From positions 1 through 37,569 of the forward strand of contig CAIQOJ010000078.1 of the NCBI GenBank assembly GCA_903873395.1: a DNA stretch of 37,569 nucleotides. Reading direction: 5' to 3'. The notes under the pieces were generated by a model, which worked only from the letters and a program-made list of their open reading frames with translations, was not told the origin of the DNA and made no database searches. Origin of the DNA: an uncultured Acidimicrobiaceae bacterium (GTDB lineage: Bacteria; Actinomycetota; Acidimicrobiia; Acidimicrobiales; RAAP-2). Within the stretch, counting starts at the first letter, position 1, and each line of letters starts with the position of its first letter. The position numbers were made by a program, and so were the translations under genes. Shown here in pieces: positions 31,393 through 37,569 of this stretch.

Positions 31393-31398
31393 ACGTTA
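31393..31398 (-). promoter_or_regulatory. -10 box for leaderless ppk1 transcript
   Basis: On the minus strand TAACGT is followed by TGGAGC and then the GTG at 31386. The gap is 6 nt. Confidence 0.5.
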
Positions 31399-31494
31399 CC
31401 AACCCTCTTCGGCTGATCCCCACGGACTCCGAGGAACCCTCTCGGCCATGGACGACCGTCCCCCTGACAGCAGTGCTCTGTCCGTCTCTTGACC

Positions 31495-32316
31495 TCAGGC
31501 CGCGACAGCTCGGTTGTCGTCGGTCATAGCCAGGATGGTGCCAGCGGCCTGCTGGATCCGGGCACATGACGCCTTGATGGCGCCCACGGCTTCTGCTCCA
31601 CCTCCGGCCCACGACGCCACGTAGCCAAACGAGTAGTCCGAGGTGTCTAGGCCCAGCACCCGACACACCACGAACGCCGTCGACTCGGCTTCCAACTCAG
31701 CCATCGGTCGGTCATCCATGCCTTCGTGGAGCAGAGCATGGGCCAGTTCGTGAGCCAGAGTCTTGACTTGCTGAGCCGGCTCGTTTCGACACTCGATCCG
31801 AATACTCCTCGTGGCGAAGGTGCAGTCCCCGTTGATGGTTCCCGCGAGTTCGGTGGCGGTGACCGAGTAGCCGATCTGGCCGGCGCAGACGCCAAGGGCA
31901 TCGAACCATCCCGATGGATCCTCGCCGGTGAGAGGGCGACACACCTCGGGTAGAGGATCACCGTCAGTCTGAGCGATGTCGAAGACAGGCACGGGCCGAA
32001 ACCCATAGATCGGTCGAACTGACGTGTCGTCGTCACCCGAGGATTCTGGTGATGGGCGACGTCCCCGACAGGGAGCGAGGATCCAGATGGCCCGCTCCCC
32101 CCGCCGAACAGCGCGGCCGAGGCGTCTCCATGCCGTGAAGCCGGCCACGCGAGTTGCTTCGGGGCACTGACTGCCGATGAGTAGGGCATTTCCGTAGCTG
32201 TAGTGATGGAACCGGCCCTGCACGTCGAGGTGGCGTTGCCAGCACGCCGAATCGGTCAGGGCGAGTACCCCCTCACTCAAGAGGTCGAGGATGTGGTCGC
32301 GGTCGGTCGTTGCCAT
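31495..32316 (-). CDS. ArdC-like antirestriction protein with metallopeptidase domain
   Basis: A 273-residue protein with two domains. Residues about 5-85 match the ArdC-type ssDNA-binding domain (YSYGNALLIGSQCPEATRVAGFTAWRRLGRAVRRGE, then WILAPC). Residues about 130-250 match a zinc-peptidase domain with HELAH at 189-193 and a helix AELEAESTAFVV supplying the third ligand Glu. ArdC proteins occur mostly on plasmids and protect entering DNA from restriction. This copy is chromosomal with no conjugation genes nearby, as for other actinobacterial homologues. The ATG at 32316 has GGAG 7 nt upstream; the longer open frame is not conserved. The substrate of the peptidase domain is unknown. Confidence 0.82.
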   Translation of the reverse strand: MATTDRDHILDLLSEGVLALTDSACWQRHLDVQGRFHHYSYGNALLIGSQCPEATRVAGFTAWRRLGRAVRRGERAIWILAPCRGRRPSPESSGDDDTSVRPIYGFRPVPVFDIAQTDGDPLPEVCRPLTGEDPSGWFDALGVCAGQIGYSVTATELAGTINGDCTFATRSIRIECRNEPAQQVKTLAHELAHALLHEGMDDRPMAELEAESTAFVVCRVLGLDTSDYSFGYVASWAGGGAEAVGAIKASCARIQQAAGTILAMTDDNRAVAA

Positions 32317-32490
32317 GATGCTGCTCCGGTCTGGTGGGGAGCAGCGCCAGAGCCCGCTCCTCGGGTCGGGCTCTGGGAGGAGCGAGTGCACCTCGGAGGA
32401 TCCAAGACGCGAGAGGAACCCTACGACCGGGTTGTCACAGAGGTGGAGGGGACCTGAGTCGGCCACCATCAGACAGGGAGAACCCAGATC

Positions 32491-33258
32491 TCAGGTGGCC
32501 AGCGTGGCGTGCATCTCCCAGACCAGGACCTCGGCGCTGTCCACTGCTGTCAGCTGATGTCCACCACCACCCGTGAGCCGTGCAGCATCACCTTCACCGA
32601 GCGGACCGCAGCCCTCGAGGTCCACGGCACCTCGAGCAACAAAGAGATGGATCCACGGAGCATCGGGCAGCGTGACCGAGCCACCGGGCTCCAGACGGGC
32701 GGCGTGCAGCGCGGCGTGAGCGTTGCGAATACGGATCGCCGAAGCATCGGCATACCTGTCCATACCCGCGGCCACAGTGACAAGCACGCCTGTGTCCAGG
32801 TCCGCACCGATCTCCATCTGCTCGTAGCCAGGTGAGATTCCCGGCGTGTCGGGCACCACCCACATCTGGATGAAGTGCACCGGATCACGATGTTGACGTC
32901 CATCCAGGGTCCATGAGTCGTTCTTCTCTGAATGGGAGATGCCCGTCCCGGCACTCATGCGCTGGGCCAAGCCCGGCGTGATGATCCCGCTGTGTCCCGT
33001 GGAGTCATGGTGGACGAGCGAGCCACCGAGTACCCAGGTGACGATCTCCATATCGCGATGAGGATGGGTCTCGAAACCTGATGCGGGCAGGACCGTGTCG
33101 TCGTTGTTGACCAGCAGCACACCGTGATGGGTGTTTGTCCGATCCCGATGATGACCGAACGAGAACGAGTGTTTGGAGTCGAGCCAGTTGATCTTGGTCG
33201 TGAACCTTTCGCCTGCTCGTCGAATATCGACACCGGGAGTCCCCACGATCGGGTCCAT
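32491..33258 (-). CDS. Pirin-family bicupin
   Basis: A 255-residue pirin. Many bacterial members, such as YhhW, show quercetin 2,3-dioxygenase activity. The N-terminal cupin holds FETHPHRDMEIVTWVLGGSLVHHDS with three of the metal ligands and GTGISHSEKND with His/Glu. The C-terminal cupin is non-metal-binding. SFSFGHHRD near residue 35 is typical. AGGTAGGGG precedes the ATG at 33258. It is divergent from the LigB-type dioxygenase across a palindromic operator, so both are probably induced together, perhaps by phenolics or quinones. Confidence 0.92.
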   Translation of the reverse strand: MDPIVGTPGVDIRRAGERFTTKINWLDSKHSFSFGHHRDRTNTHHGVLLVNNDDTVLPASGFETHPHRDMEIVTWVLGGSLVHHDSTGHSGIITPGLAQRMSAGTGISHSEKNDSWTLDGRQHRDPVHFIQMWVVPDTPGISPGYEQMEIGADLDTGVLVTVAAGMDRYADASAIRIRNAHAALHAARLEPGGSVTLPDAPWIHLFVARGAVDLEGCGPLGEGDAARLTGGGGHQLTAVDSAEVLVWEMHATLAT

Positions 33259-33347
33259 CGCCCCTACCTTTCGCTTCCGATTACCAGCAGGATGAAGTTC
33301 CCAGCAGTCTCAGGGGGAACGTTGCCCATGGTGGTGGGCAGATCTGG

Positions 33348-33396
33348 TTGACATGTCATATAGAAAACGTAGCATGGTAGTTGATATTTCAACTAC
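33348..33396. promoter_or_regulatory. Divergent promoter with palindromic operator (pirin / dioxygenase)
   Basis: TTGACA (33348-33353), a 16-bp spacer and TAGCAT (33370-33375) form a near-consensus plus-strand promoter. GTAGTTGATATTTCAACTAC (33377-33396) is a perfect 8-bp inverted repeat with a 4-bp centre, covering the expected transcription start. A second palindrome, TGACATGTCA (33349-33358), overlaps the -35. On the minus strand the large palindrome provides a TTGAAA-like -35 for pirin. Size and symmetry suit a MarR-type repressor; none is encoded nearby. Confidence 0.65.
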
Positions 33397-33432
33397 TTCG
33401 ACCCAGCGGGGTCGTCGTCAGGAGGTCGAAGG

Positions 33433-34329
33433 ATGACGTCTCCGATGCTGGCATCGGTCCCAGGGGAAGCCTTCGACTCGTTCATGGCCACACGAGCTCA
33501 CGCCGATATCGGGCGACCGCTATGGACCGGAGCCGATGGACCCCTGCCTGCTCTCTACCTCGGCCACGGTGCGCCGCCGCTGTTCGACGACCCACTGTGG
33601 ATCGACCAACTCTTCACCTGGTCGCTCTCCCTGCCCAAGCCCGCAGGGATCGTCGTGATCAGCGCCCACTGGGAAGAGGCGCCGATCGCCCTGTCGGGTG
33701 TTACCGCAGGCACACCGCTCGTCTACGACTTTGCAGGATTCGCTACGCGGTACTTCGCCATGACGTATCCCACTCCTGATGCTTCCGACCTGGCCGGTCG
33801 GGTAACTGGCGCATTGGCAGGCATGGAGAAGGTTGTGCAGCGCAGTCGCGGGCTTGATCACGGGGCCTGGGTTCCCCTCAAGGTGATGTATCCGTGGGGC
33901 GACGTTCCCGTGGTCCAGGTGTCGATCCCATCCCACGACCCCTACCGCTTGGTGGAGATGGGAGCCCGACTCGAAGAGCTCCGTCACGAAGGCGTACTCG
34001 TCGTCGGCTCCGGCTTTCTCACTCACGGATTGCCCTTCCTCAGCCAGCAGAACTTCGTCGACAATGTGGTGCCCGGATGGTCCGAGGAGTTCTCCGATTG
34101 GGCAGGTGAGGCTCTGAGGCGCGGCGACGTGGAGACGCTTGCGTCCTTTCACCATGCTCCGGGCATGCCCTATGCCCATCCGACCGTGGAGCATTTTGTG
34201 CCTCTGTTCATCACCTTGGGCGCAGGCGGTTCACCTGAACAGCCGGTGCGGACCGTGGTCGACGGTTTCCAATTCGGACTGTCCAAGATGTCGATACAGA
34301 CCGAATCCACGCCCGGAGCCACGGTGTGA
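33433..34329 (+). CDS. Class III extradiol ring-cleavage dioxygenase (DODA/LigB type)
   Basis: A 298-residue protein of the 4,5-DOPA dioxygenase (YgiD) family, which opens catechol-type rings with an active-site metal. Ligand histidines are visible in YLGHGAPP (about 43), VVISAHWEE (about 79) and VGSGFLTHGLPFL; RGLDHGAWVPL contains the conserved catalytic His. The first 35 residues are a non-conserved extension. AGGAGG lies 7 nt before the ATG. Expression is probably held by the palindrome at the transcription start. It overlaps the next gene by GTGA. The natural phenolic substrate is unknown. Confidence 0.9.
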   Translation: MTSPMLASVPGEAFDSFMATRAHADIGRPLWTGADGPLPALYLGHGAPPLFDDPLWIDQLFTWSLSLPKPAGIVVISAHWEEAPIALSGVTAGTPLVYDFAGFATRYFAMTYPTPDASDLAGRVTGALAGMEKVVQRSRGLDHGAWVPLKVMYPWGDVPVVQVSIPSHDPYRLVEMGARLEELRHEGVLVVGSGFLTHGLPFLSQQNFVDNVVPGWSEEFSDWAGEALRRGDVETLASFHHAPGMPYAHPTVEHFVPLFITLGAGGSPEQPVRTVVDGFQFGLSKMSIQTESTPGATV

Positions 34330-35156
34330 TCGTCGTAGACACAGCCCGCCGACGTCTAGAGGAGTTCCGTCACCGCGAGGGTGTGGAGTCGCCGGCCGTG
34401 CTTGAGTCGACGTGGATCCTGCCCGCCCCTGAACGGGTTGTGGTCCGTCTCCCGTCAGGGTCGTTGACGGGACGTGCATCCCAGGGGACCGTGGTCCTGA
34501 CCCATCGCCAACTCGGTTCGTTCGCCCTGGTGTCGGTAGGTGCCGTCTTCTACAACTGGTGGGTGGCCGCCGCATTCGACCATCACCTGATGGCCAGCCC
34601 AGACCAGCTGTTCAGTGACCTCGAGACCCAAGGCCTGCCGCACAGCGTCCTGTTTCAGCGCGTCGACCTCGTTTCTGGCCTGGTGCTGCTGGCGGCCCTG
34701 GTCCTACGGGGACCGATGGCCCGTGGTCTCCGTCGATCCGAATGGCCGTGGCTGGTGGTCTTTGCGTTAGCTGCGGCTCTCGGCGGCCACTTCGCCTATG
34801 CCTGCCCCGAAGGCCGGAGTGCAAGCTGTCGGTCCGCTGAATGGCACTTGGAACTACCCATGCATCACTACCTGCACGTTGCCTCCGGAATCATCGAGTT
34901 CGGAGCCGTCACCGTCGCCGTGTTGTTGGCCTGCCGGAGAACGGCGGGAACGGGGACAACAACTGCCGTATGGGTGCGCTGGATCGGGGTGATCCTCCTG
35001 GTCGCCTATCCCGTGCTGGCCGTCAGCTATCTCGGCCACCTGGACGGGGCTTTCGTTGAACCGGTGTTCTTCTTGACGTTCACTGCGATGGTTGCAGTCG
35101 AGGTGCTCGAGCCAATCGAAACTGAACAGCAACCACATCGACCGACCTTGACGTGA
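34326..35156 (+). CDS. DUF998-like multi-pass membrane protein
   Basis: A 276-residue protein with a hydrophilic N terminus of about 60 residues and roughly six membrane helices (from about 64, then 113, 140, 187, 215 and 240). GAVFYNWWVAAAFDHHL in the first helix, [16 protein letters not shown] in a loop with two Cys, and MHHYLHVASGIIEFGAV are distinctive. The pattern resembles DUF998 but I am not certain. The GTG at 34326 overlaps the dioxygenase stop, so it is co-translated and may share its regulation. A transporter or redox membrane partner is possible. Confidence 0.65.
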   Translation: MIVVDTARRRLEEFRHREGVESPAVLESTWILPAPERVVVRLPSGSLTGRASQGTVVLTHRQLGSFALVSVGAVFYNWWVAAAFDHHLMASPDQLFSDLETQGLPHSVLFQRVDLVSGLVLLAALVLRGPMARGLRRSEWPWLVVFALAAALGGHFAYACPEGRSASCRSAEWHLELPMHHYLHVASGIIEFGAVTVAVLLACRRTAGTGTTTAVWVRWIGVILLVAYPVLAVSYLGHLDGAFVEPVFFLTFTAMVAVEVLEPIETEQQPHRPTLT

Positions 35157-35217
35157 TCCCTGTCACGCCTCCCTCAGACGTGAGCCATGATGGAGGAAAA
35201 CGACGCAAGGGGACCGC

Positions 35218-35715
35218 ATGGCCGAGGAACGCACCATCGAGGTGTTCGTAGAGATCCCGCGAGGGAGCCGGAACAAGTACGAATACGATCACGAGAACCA
35301 CGTCTTGCGGCTGGACCGCCGCCTGTTCAGCGCGACCTTCTACCCAGCCGACTACGGCTTCGTGCCTGACACCCTGGCTGAAGACGGAGATCCGCTGGAT
35401 GCGCTCGTGCTCCTCGACGAGCCGACCTTCCCCGGATGCATGGTCGAGGCTCGGCCCGTGGGCGTGTTCTGGATGACTGACGAGAAGGGTCCCGACGCCA
35501 AGATCATCTCCGTGGCCTGTGGCGACCCGATGTGGGCAGGGCTCACCAAACTCGAAGAGCTGCCACCCCACATGACCTTCGAGATCGCACACTTCTTCGA
35601 GGTCTACAAGGACCTCGAGCCGGACAAGCGGACCGAGGTCGGCGGGTTCGATGGACCGGAAGCCGCCTGGGACGAGATCAATCGCTCGCTGGACAGGGCC
35701 AAGTCCCAAGGCTGA
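35218..35715 (+). CDS. ppa: Inorganic pyrophosphatase (family I)
   Basis: A 165-residue soluble type I pyrophosphatase, which hydrolyses PPi and pulls biosynthetic reactions forward. VEIPRGSRNKYEYD, the FYPADYGFVPDT segment and EDGDPLDALVLLDEPTFPG with its acidic cluster are the family signature; DEKGPDAKIISV and the HFFEVYKDLE metal/phosphate loop follow. Length is normal. AAGGGG lies 6 nt before the ATG at 35218. The next gene begins 7 nt after its stop, so the two are probably co-transcribed. Confidence 0.95.
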   Translation: MAEERTIEVFVEIPRGSRNKYEYDHENHVLRLDRRLFSATFYPADYGFVPDTLAEDGDPLDALVLLDEPTFPGCMVEARPVGVFWMTDEKGPDAKIISVACGDPMWAGLTKLEELPPHMTFEIAHFFEVYKDLEPDKRTEVGGFDGPEAAWDEINRSLDRAKSQG

Positions 35716-35722
35716 GTCGACA

Positions 35723-36454
35723 ATGGCCATCCAGAGGATCTTGGCCACATCAGGTGGATTCGTACCGGGTCCGGTGCAGCAGTCGGTCCGCGTAGGCGAC
35801 ATGTTGCGCACGGCCCTAGAGCTCACGAACTCTGATCGCCCCAGGGTCTGCCTGGTGTTGACGGCCAGCGGTGACGATGCGTCGTATTACGCACGTTCCT
35901 ACGAGGCTTTTGCCGCTGCCGGCTGCGACGTCACGCAACTCCGCCTCTTCCCTCAGCCCGATGCAGATCCCATGGAGCGACTGTGCAGTTCGGATCTGGT
36001 CTGGGTGGGCGGCGGTTCGGTGGCAAACCTGCTGGCCCTGTGGCGTCTTCACGGCGTCGATCAGGCCATGCGCGCCGCATGGGAGTCAGGCGTCATCCTC
36101 AGCGGGGTATCGGCTGGAAGCATCTGCTGGCACCAGGGTGGAACGACTGACTCGTTCGGCCCCGACCTGCAGCCGGTCGACGATGCTCTTGGATTCCTTC
36201 CCTTCGCCAACGGGGTGCACTACGACAGCGAGGCACAACGTCGACCCTTGCTGCACCGTTTGCTTGCCGAGGGCGTACTGGGTCCCGTCGCCTACGCCAC
36301 CGACGATCACGTAGGGATCCTCTATGAGGGCACGGAGCCTGTCGCCGTGATGTCTGACTCGTCAGATCGGCCTAGCCGTGCTGGCGCGTATCGCTTGATG
36401 ATGGCAGGTGGTGCCGTCACCGAGACCAAGTTTGAGGTCGGCGAAACCTTCTAG
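35723..36454 (+). CDS. Peptidase S51 family protein (dipeptidase E/cyanophycinase-like)
   Basis: A 243-residue class I glutamine amidotransferase-like serine peptidase. WVGGGSVANLLALWR and ILSGVSAGSICWHQGG contain the nucleophile Ser of the S51 family, with His/Glu later in the fold. Members are alpha-aspartyl dipeptidases (PepE) or cyanophycinases. The 243-residue length is nearer PepE-type enzymes, and no cyanophycin synthetase is in the window. The ATG at 35723 lies 7 nt after the ppa stop; GGCTGAG is a weak ribosome site, so coupling is likely. The next feature is tRNA-Ala. Confidence 0.85.
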   Translation: MAIQRILATSGGFVPGPVQQSVRVGDMLRTALELTNSDRPRVCLVLTASGDDASYYARSYEAFAAAGCDVTQLRLFPQPDADPMERLCSSDLVWVGGGSVANLLALWRLHGVDQAMRAAWESGVILSGVSAGSICWHQGGTTDSFGPDLQPVDDALGFLPFANGVHYDSEAQRRPLLHRLLAEGVLGPVAYATDDHVGILYEGTEPVAVMSDSSDRPSRAGAYRLMMAGGAVTETKFEVGETF

Positions 36455-36506
36455 GAGCGGCTGGGTGTGACGGACCACCTCGCCACGTGTCATTGTTTAG
36501 GGACTC

Positions 36507-36580
36507 GGGGATGTAGCTCAGTTGGCTAGAGCACCTGCTTTGCAAGCAGGGGGTCGTGGGTTCGAGCCCCATCATCTCCA
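36507..36580 (+). tRNA. tRNA-Ala(TGC)
   Basis: A complete 74-nt cloverleaf. The acceptor GGGGATG pairs with CATCTCC (one G-U), the anticodon stem CCTGC/GCAGG encloses TTTGCAA (anticodon TGC), and the T-arm is GTGGG-TTCGAGC-CCCAT. Discriminator A is present. CCA is not encoded, unlike tRNA-Pro. Confidence 0.95.
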
Positions 36581-36610
36581 CTGCGTCGACGAAACGACGA
36601 CGTTATCAAT

Positions 36611-36640
36611 CTCGATTTCACTACTCGTAGTGAAATCGAG
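36611..36640. terminator. Perfect 14-bp inverted repeat over the yoeB stop
   Basis: CTCGATTTCACTAC and GTAGTGAAATCGAG are separated by 2 nt, so a 13-bp stem with a CTCG loop can form. It spans the last codons and stop of yoeB, 30 nt downstream of tRNA-Ala. It may be a bidirectional terminator for the convergent units; no T-tract follows. Confidence 0.5.
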
Positions 36641-36878
36641 CCTGCAGGATGATGAGGTCTTCGCCGTCGACCTTGTAGACCAGACGGTGCTCCTCGTCGA
36701 TCCGCCTGGACCAGCATCCGGCAAGCACATGACGCAAGGGCTCAGGTTTGCCGATCCCATCGAAGGGCTCCCGCTGGACGTCCGTAATCAAGCGATTGAC
36801 CCTCTTGAGGGTGGCCTTGTCCGTCGTCTGCCAGAAGCAATAGTCCTCCCACCCGTGAGGCGTGAAAACTAGCCTCAC
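36621..36878 (-). CDS. yoeB: YoeB/Txe-family toxin (mRNA interferase)
   Basis: An 85-residue RelE-superfamily ribosome-dependent RNase that cleaves mRNA in the A site. VFTPHGWEDYCFWQTTDKATLKRVN begins the fold. The C-terminal half PEPLRHVLAGCWSRRIDEEHRLVYKV and RFHYE supplies the Glu, Arg and His of YoeB catalysis, so the toxin looks intact. The start GTG overlaps the antitoxin stop (GTGA). The stop codon lies inside a long inverted repeat. Confidence 0.93.
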   Translation of the reverse strand: MRLVFTPHGWEDYCFWQTTDKATLKRVNRLITDVQREPFDGIGKPEPLRHVLAGCWSRRIDEEHRLVYKVDGEDLIILQARFHYE

Positions 36879-37120
36879 TCCTCAAGCTCGTGAGCTTCGA
36901 GTTGGGCATCCTCGGCCTGCTTCAAACTCTCGAGGAGCCGCCGGGCATTTGCAGGTGAACGAAGCAGCGATGCAGTTTCGGTGAGCGCATCGAAATCGGC
37001 CCGCGACATAAGAACGGCATCGCCCTTCTTGGACGTGATCTCGATGGGCTGGCGATCATCGTTGACCTGTTCGATCAACGGGAACAGCCGCTTGCGCGCC
37101 TCGCTAGCCGTGACGGTCAT
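36875..37120 (-). CDS. yefM: YefM/Phd-family antitoxin
   Basis: An 81-residue Phd/YefM antitoxin. The N-terminal DNA-binding part is TVTASEARKRLFPLIEQVN, followed by IEITSKKGDAVLMSRADFDAL. The C-terminal segment (LLRSPANARRLLESLKQAE) is the toxin-neutralising helix. AGGAGGA lies 5 nt before the ATG at 37120. It precedes yoeB with overlapping codons, and operator hexamers overlap its promoter, so it should autoregulate. A longer open frame upstream has no support. Confidence 0.94.
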   Translation of the reverse strand: MTVTASEARKRLFPLIEQVNDDRQPIEITSKKGDAVLMSRADFDALTETASLLRSPANARRLLESLKQAEDAQLEAHELEE

Positions 37121-37135
37121 TGGTTCCTCCTGAGT

Positions 37136-37153
37136 CGTACAAGTTATTGTACA
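37136..37153 (-). promoter_or_regulatory. yefM-yoeB promoter and TGTACA operator
   Basis: On the minus strand TGTACA (37148-37153) and TGTACG (37136-37141) are spaced 12 bp apart. E. coli YefM recognises TGTACA cores in its operator. A TACAAT -10 (37146-37151) overlaps the first hexamer, so binding would block transcription. Confidence 0.7.
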
Positions 37154-37216
37154 GCTCGGTTGCCACCCATTGCGTCGCCTGACGAGAAATCGTTCTTGCT
37201 GGCGGCCCACCACCTT

Positions 37217-37241
37217 GGGGGTTCGAATCCCGTTACCTCCA
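37217..37241 (+). other. tRNA 3'-end-like fragment
   Basis: GGGGG-TTCGAAT-CCCGT resembles a T-arm (one G-G mismatch), followed by TACCTCC and A, like an acceptor 3' strand plus discriminator. No matching 5' half (GGAGGTA) is seen nearby. It resembles the tRNA-Ala end at 36560-36581 only loosely. Confidence 0.35.
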
Positions 37242-37243
37242 CC

Positions 37244-37266
37244 CGTTGTCGGATCTACAACGTTTT
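37244..37266 (+). terminator. Intrinsic terminator after tRNA-like fragment
   Basis: CGTTGT-N7-ACAACG is followed directly by TTTT. A second weak stem, CCCA-N6-TGGG, follows at about 37268-37281 and leads into TGTTTTT. Confidence 0.55.
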
Positions 37267-37318
37267 CCCAGTTAAATGGGTGTTTTTGCCATCCGGTCGC
37301 TACCGGAGGAAAGCGTCG

Positions 37319-37569
37319 ATGTTCGAACCTCACCCTGAGCTGGGAGAACCTCGCAAGCAGGTCAGGCTCCATCTGCAGCCGGGGGTGCGAGACCGAACTC
37401 CGCCATGCAAAACCGTACGGCTGAAGGCCCATGTGATGGACGACCTCCGGCGGCTCGACAAGCTGGCCAAGAGCGCAATGGCCCAGGCCGAGCACAGCGG
37501 ATCTGGCGACGTCCGCCGGAACTACTCGCTCTCGCCCGCGGATTCATGGGAGGTCGCCAATGACGACCG
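37319..37569 (+). CDS. Hypothetical protein, 5' part, cut by window end
   Basis: An uninterrupted frame of 83 codons runs to the window edge. GGAGGA (37305-37310) lies 8 nt before the ATG at 37319, a strong ribosome site. The N terminus is Pro/Arg-rich. Residues about 35-60 (TVRLKAHVMDDLRRLDKLAKSA) form a basic amphipathic helix, followed by RRNYSLSPADSWEVAND. No family is recognised from this fragment. Confidence 0.55.
   Translation, partial: MFEPHPELGEPRKQVRLHLQPGVRDRTPPCKTVRLKAHVMDDLRRLDKLAKSAMAQAEHSGSGDVRRNYSLSPADSWEVANDD

Noticed and set aside
30562-31416. 284-residue plus-strand open frame
   Set aside because: Antisense shadow of the N-terminal half of ppk1.
37170-37424. 84-residue plus-strand open frame
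   Set aside because: It reads through the tRNA-like fragment and terminator; the real start nearby is the ATG at 37319 in another frame with a strong ribosome site.

Overview
The window is a GC-rich actinobacterial chromosome segment. A WhiB protein, an orphan GlnR-type regulator beside two glutamine synthetases, a paired ArsA-like ATPase locus, a Nur/nickel-permease pair and TANNNT boxes placed 6-7 nt before start codons all fit Actinobacteria. A deep lineage such as Acidimicrobiia is a reasonable guess, but sequence reading alone cannot fix it.

Layout. 1-3.5 kb: nitrogen assimilation (glnII, a glnA2-like GSI, glnR), with 11-bp-spaced candidate GlnR half-sites upstream of glnII. 3.5-9.0 kb, minus strand: ErpA-type Fe-S carrier, a compact fused 2Fe-2S/molybdopterin oxidoreductase, a TerB-like/Coq4-like protein, an ABC-F ATPase and RidA. 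9.2-12.3 kb: Mrp Fe-S ATPase, Nudix hydrolase, alpha/beta hydrolase. 12.45-15.0 kb: a three-gene envelope thiol-redox operon, DUF929-VKOR-DUF929. 15.0-19.2 kb: whiB divergent from two ArsA-like ATPases, then a receiver-only regulator and a CorC-type CBS protein.

19.24-23 kb is accessory. tRNA-Pro(CGG) carries the left copy of a 48-nt repeat that recurs 1,214 bp downstream. Between the copies lie a frameshifted tyrosine integrase and an RHH antitoxin with a truncated Doc toxin. Beyond them are a PPOX-like protein, a weakly coding stretch with 15-bp tandem repeats and two unknown ORFs. An orphan gamma-class N6-adenine DNA methyltransferase follows.

24.7-29 kb: VOC-cupin operon, Nur-type Fur repressor divergent from a NiCoT nickel permease with a near-consensus Nur box, a Kv-beta-type aldo/keto reductase and a four-TM protein. 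29.3-32.3 kb: polyphosphate kinase and an ArdC-like antirestriction metallopeptidase. 32.5-36.5 kb: pirin and a LigB-type dioxygenase diverge from a perfect palindromic operator; a membrane protein, inorganic pyrophosphatase and an S51 peptidase follow. 36.5 kb to the end: tRNA-Ala(TGC), a yefM-yoeB toxin-antitoxin pair with TGTACA operator hexamers, a tRNA 3'-end-like fragment with a terminator, and the 5' end of an unknown gene running off the window.

The loci most worth following up are the DUF929-VKOR-DUF929 operon, the miniature molybdenum oxidoreductase with the TerB-Coq4 protein, and the two apparent CTG starts in CTGA overlaps.
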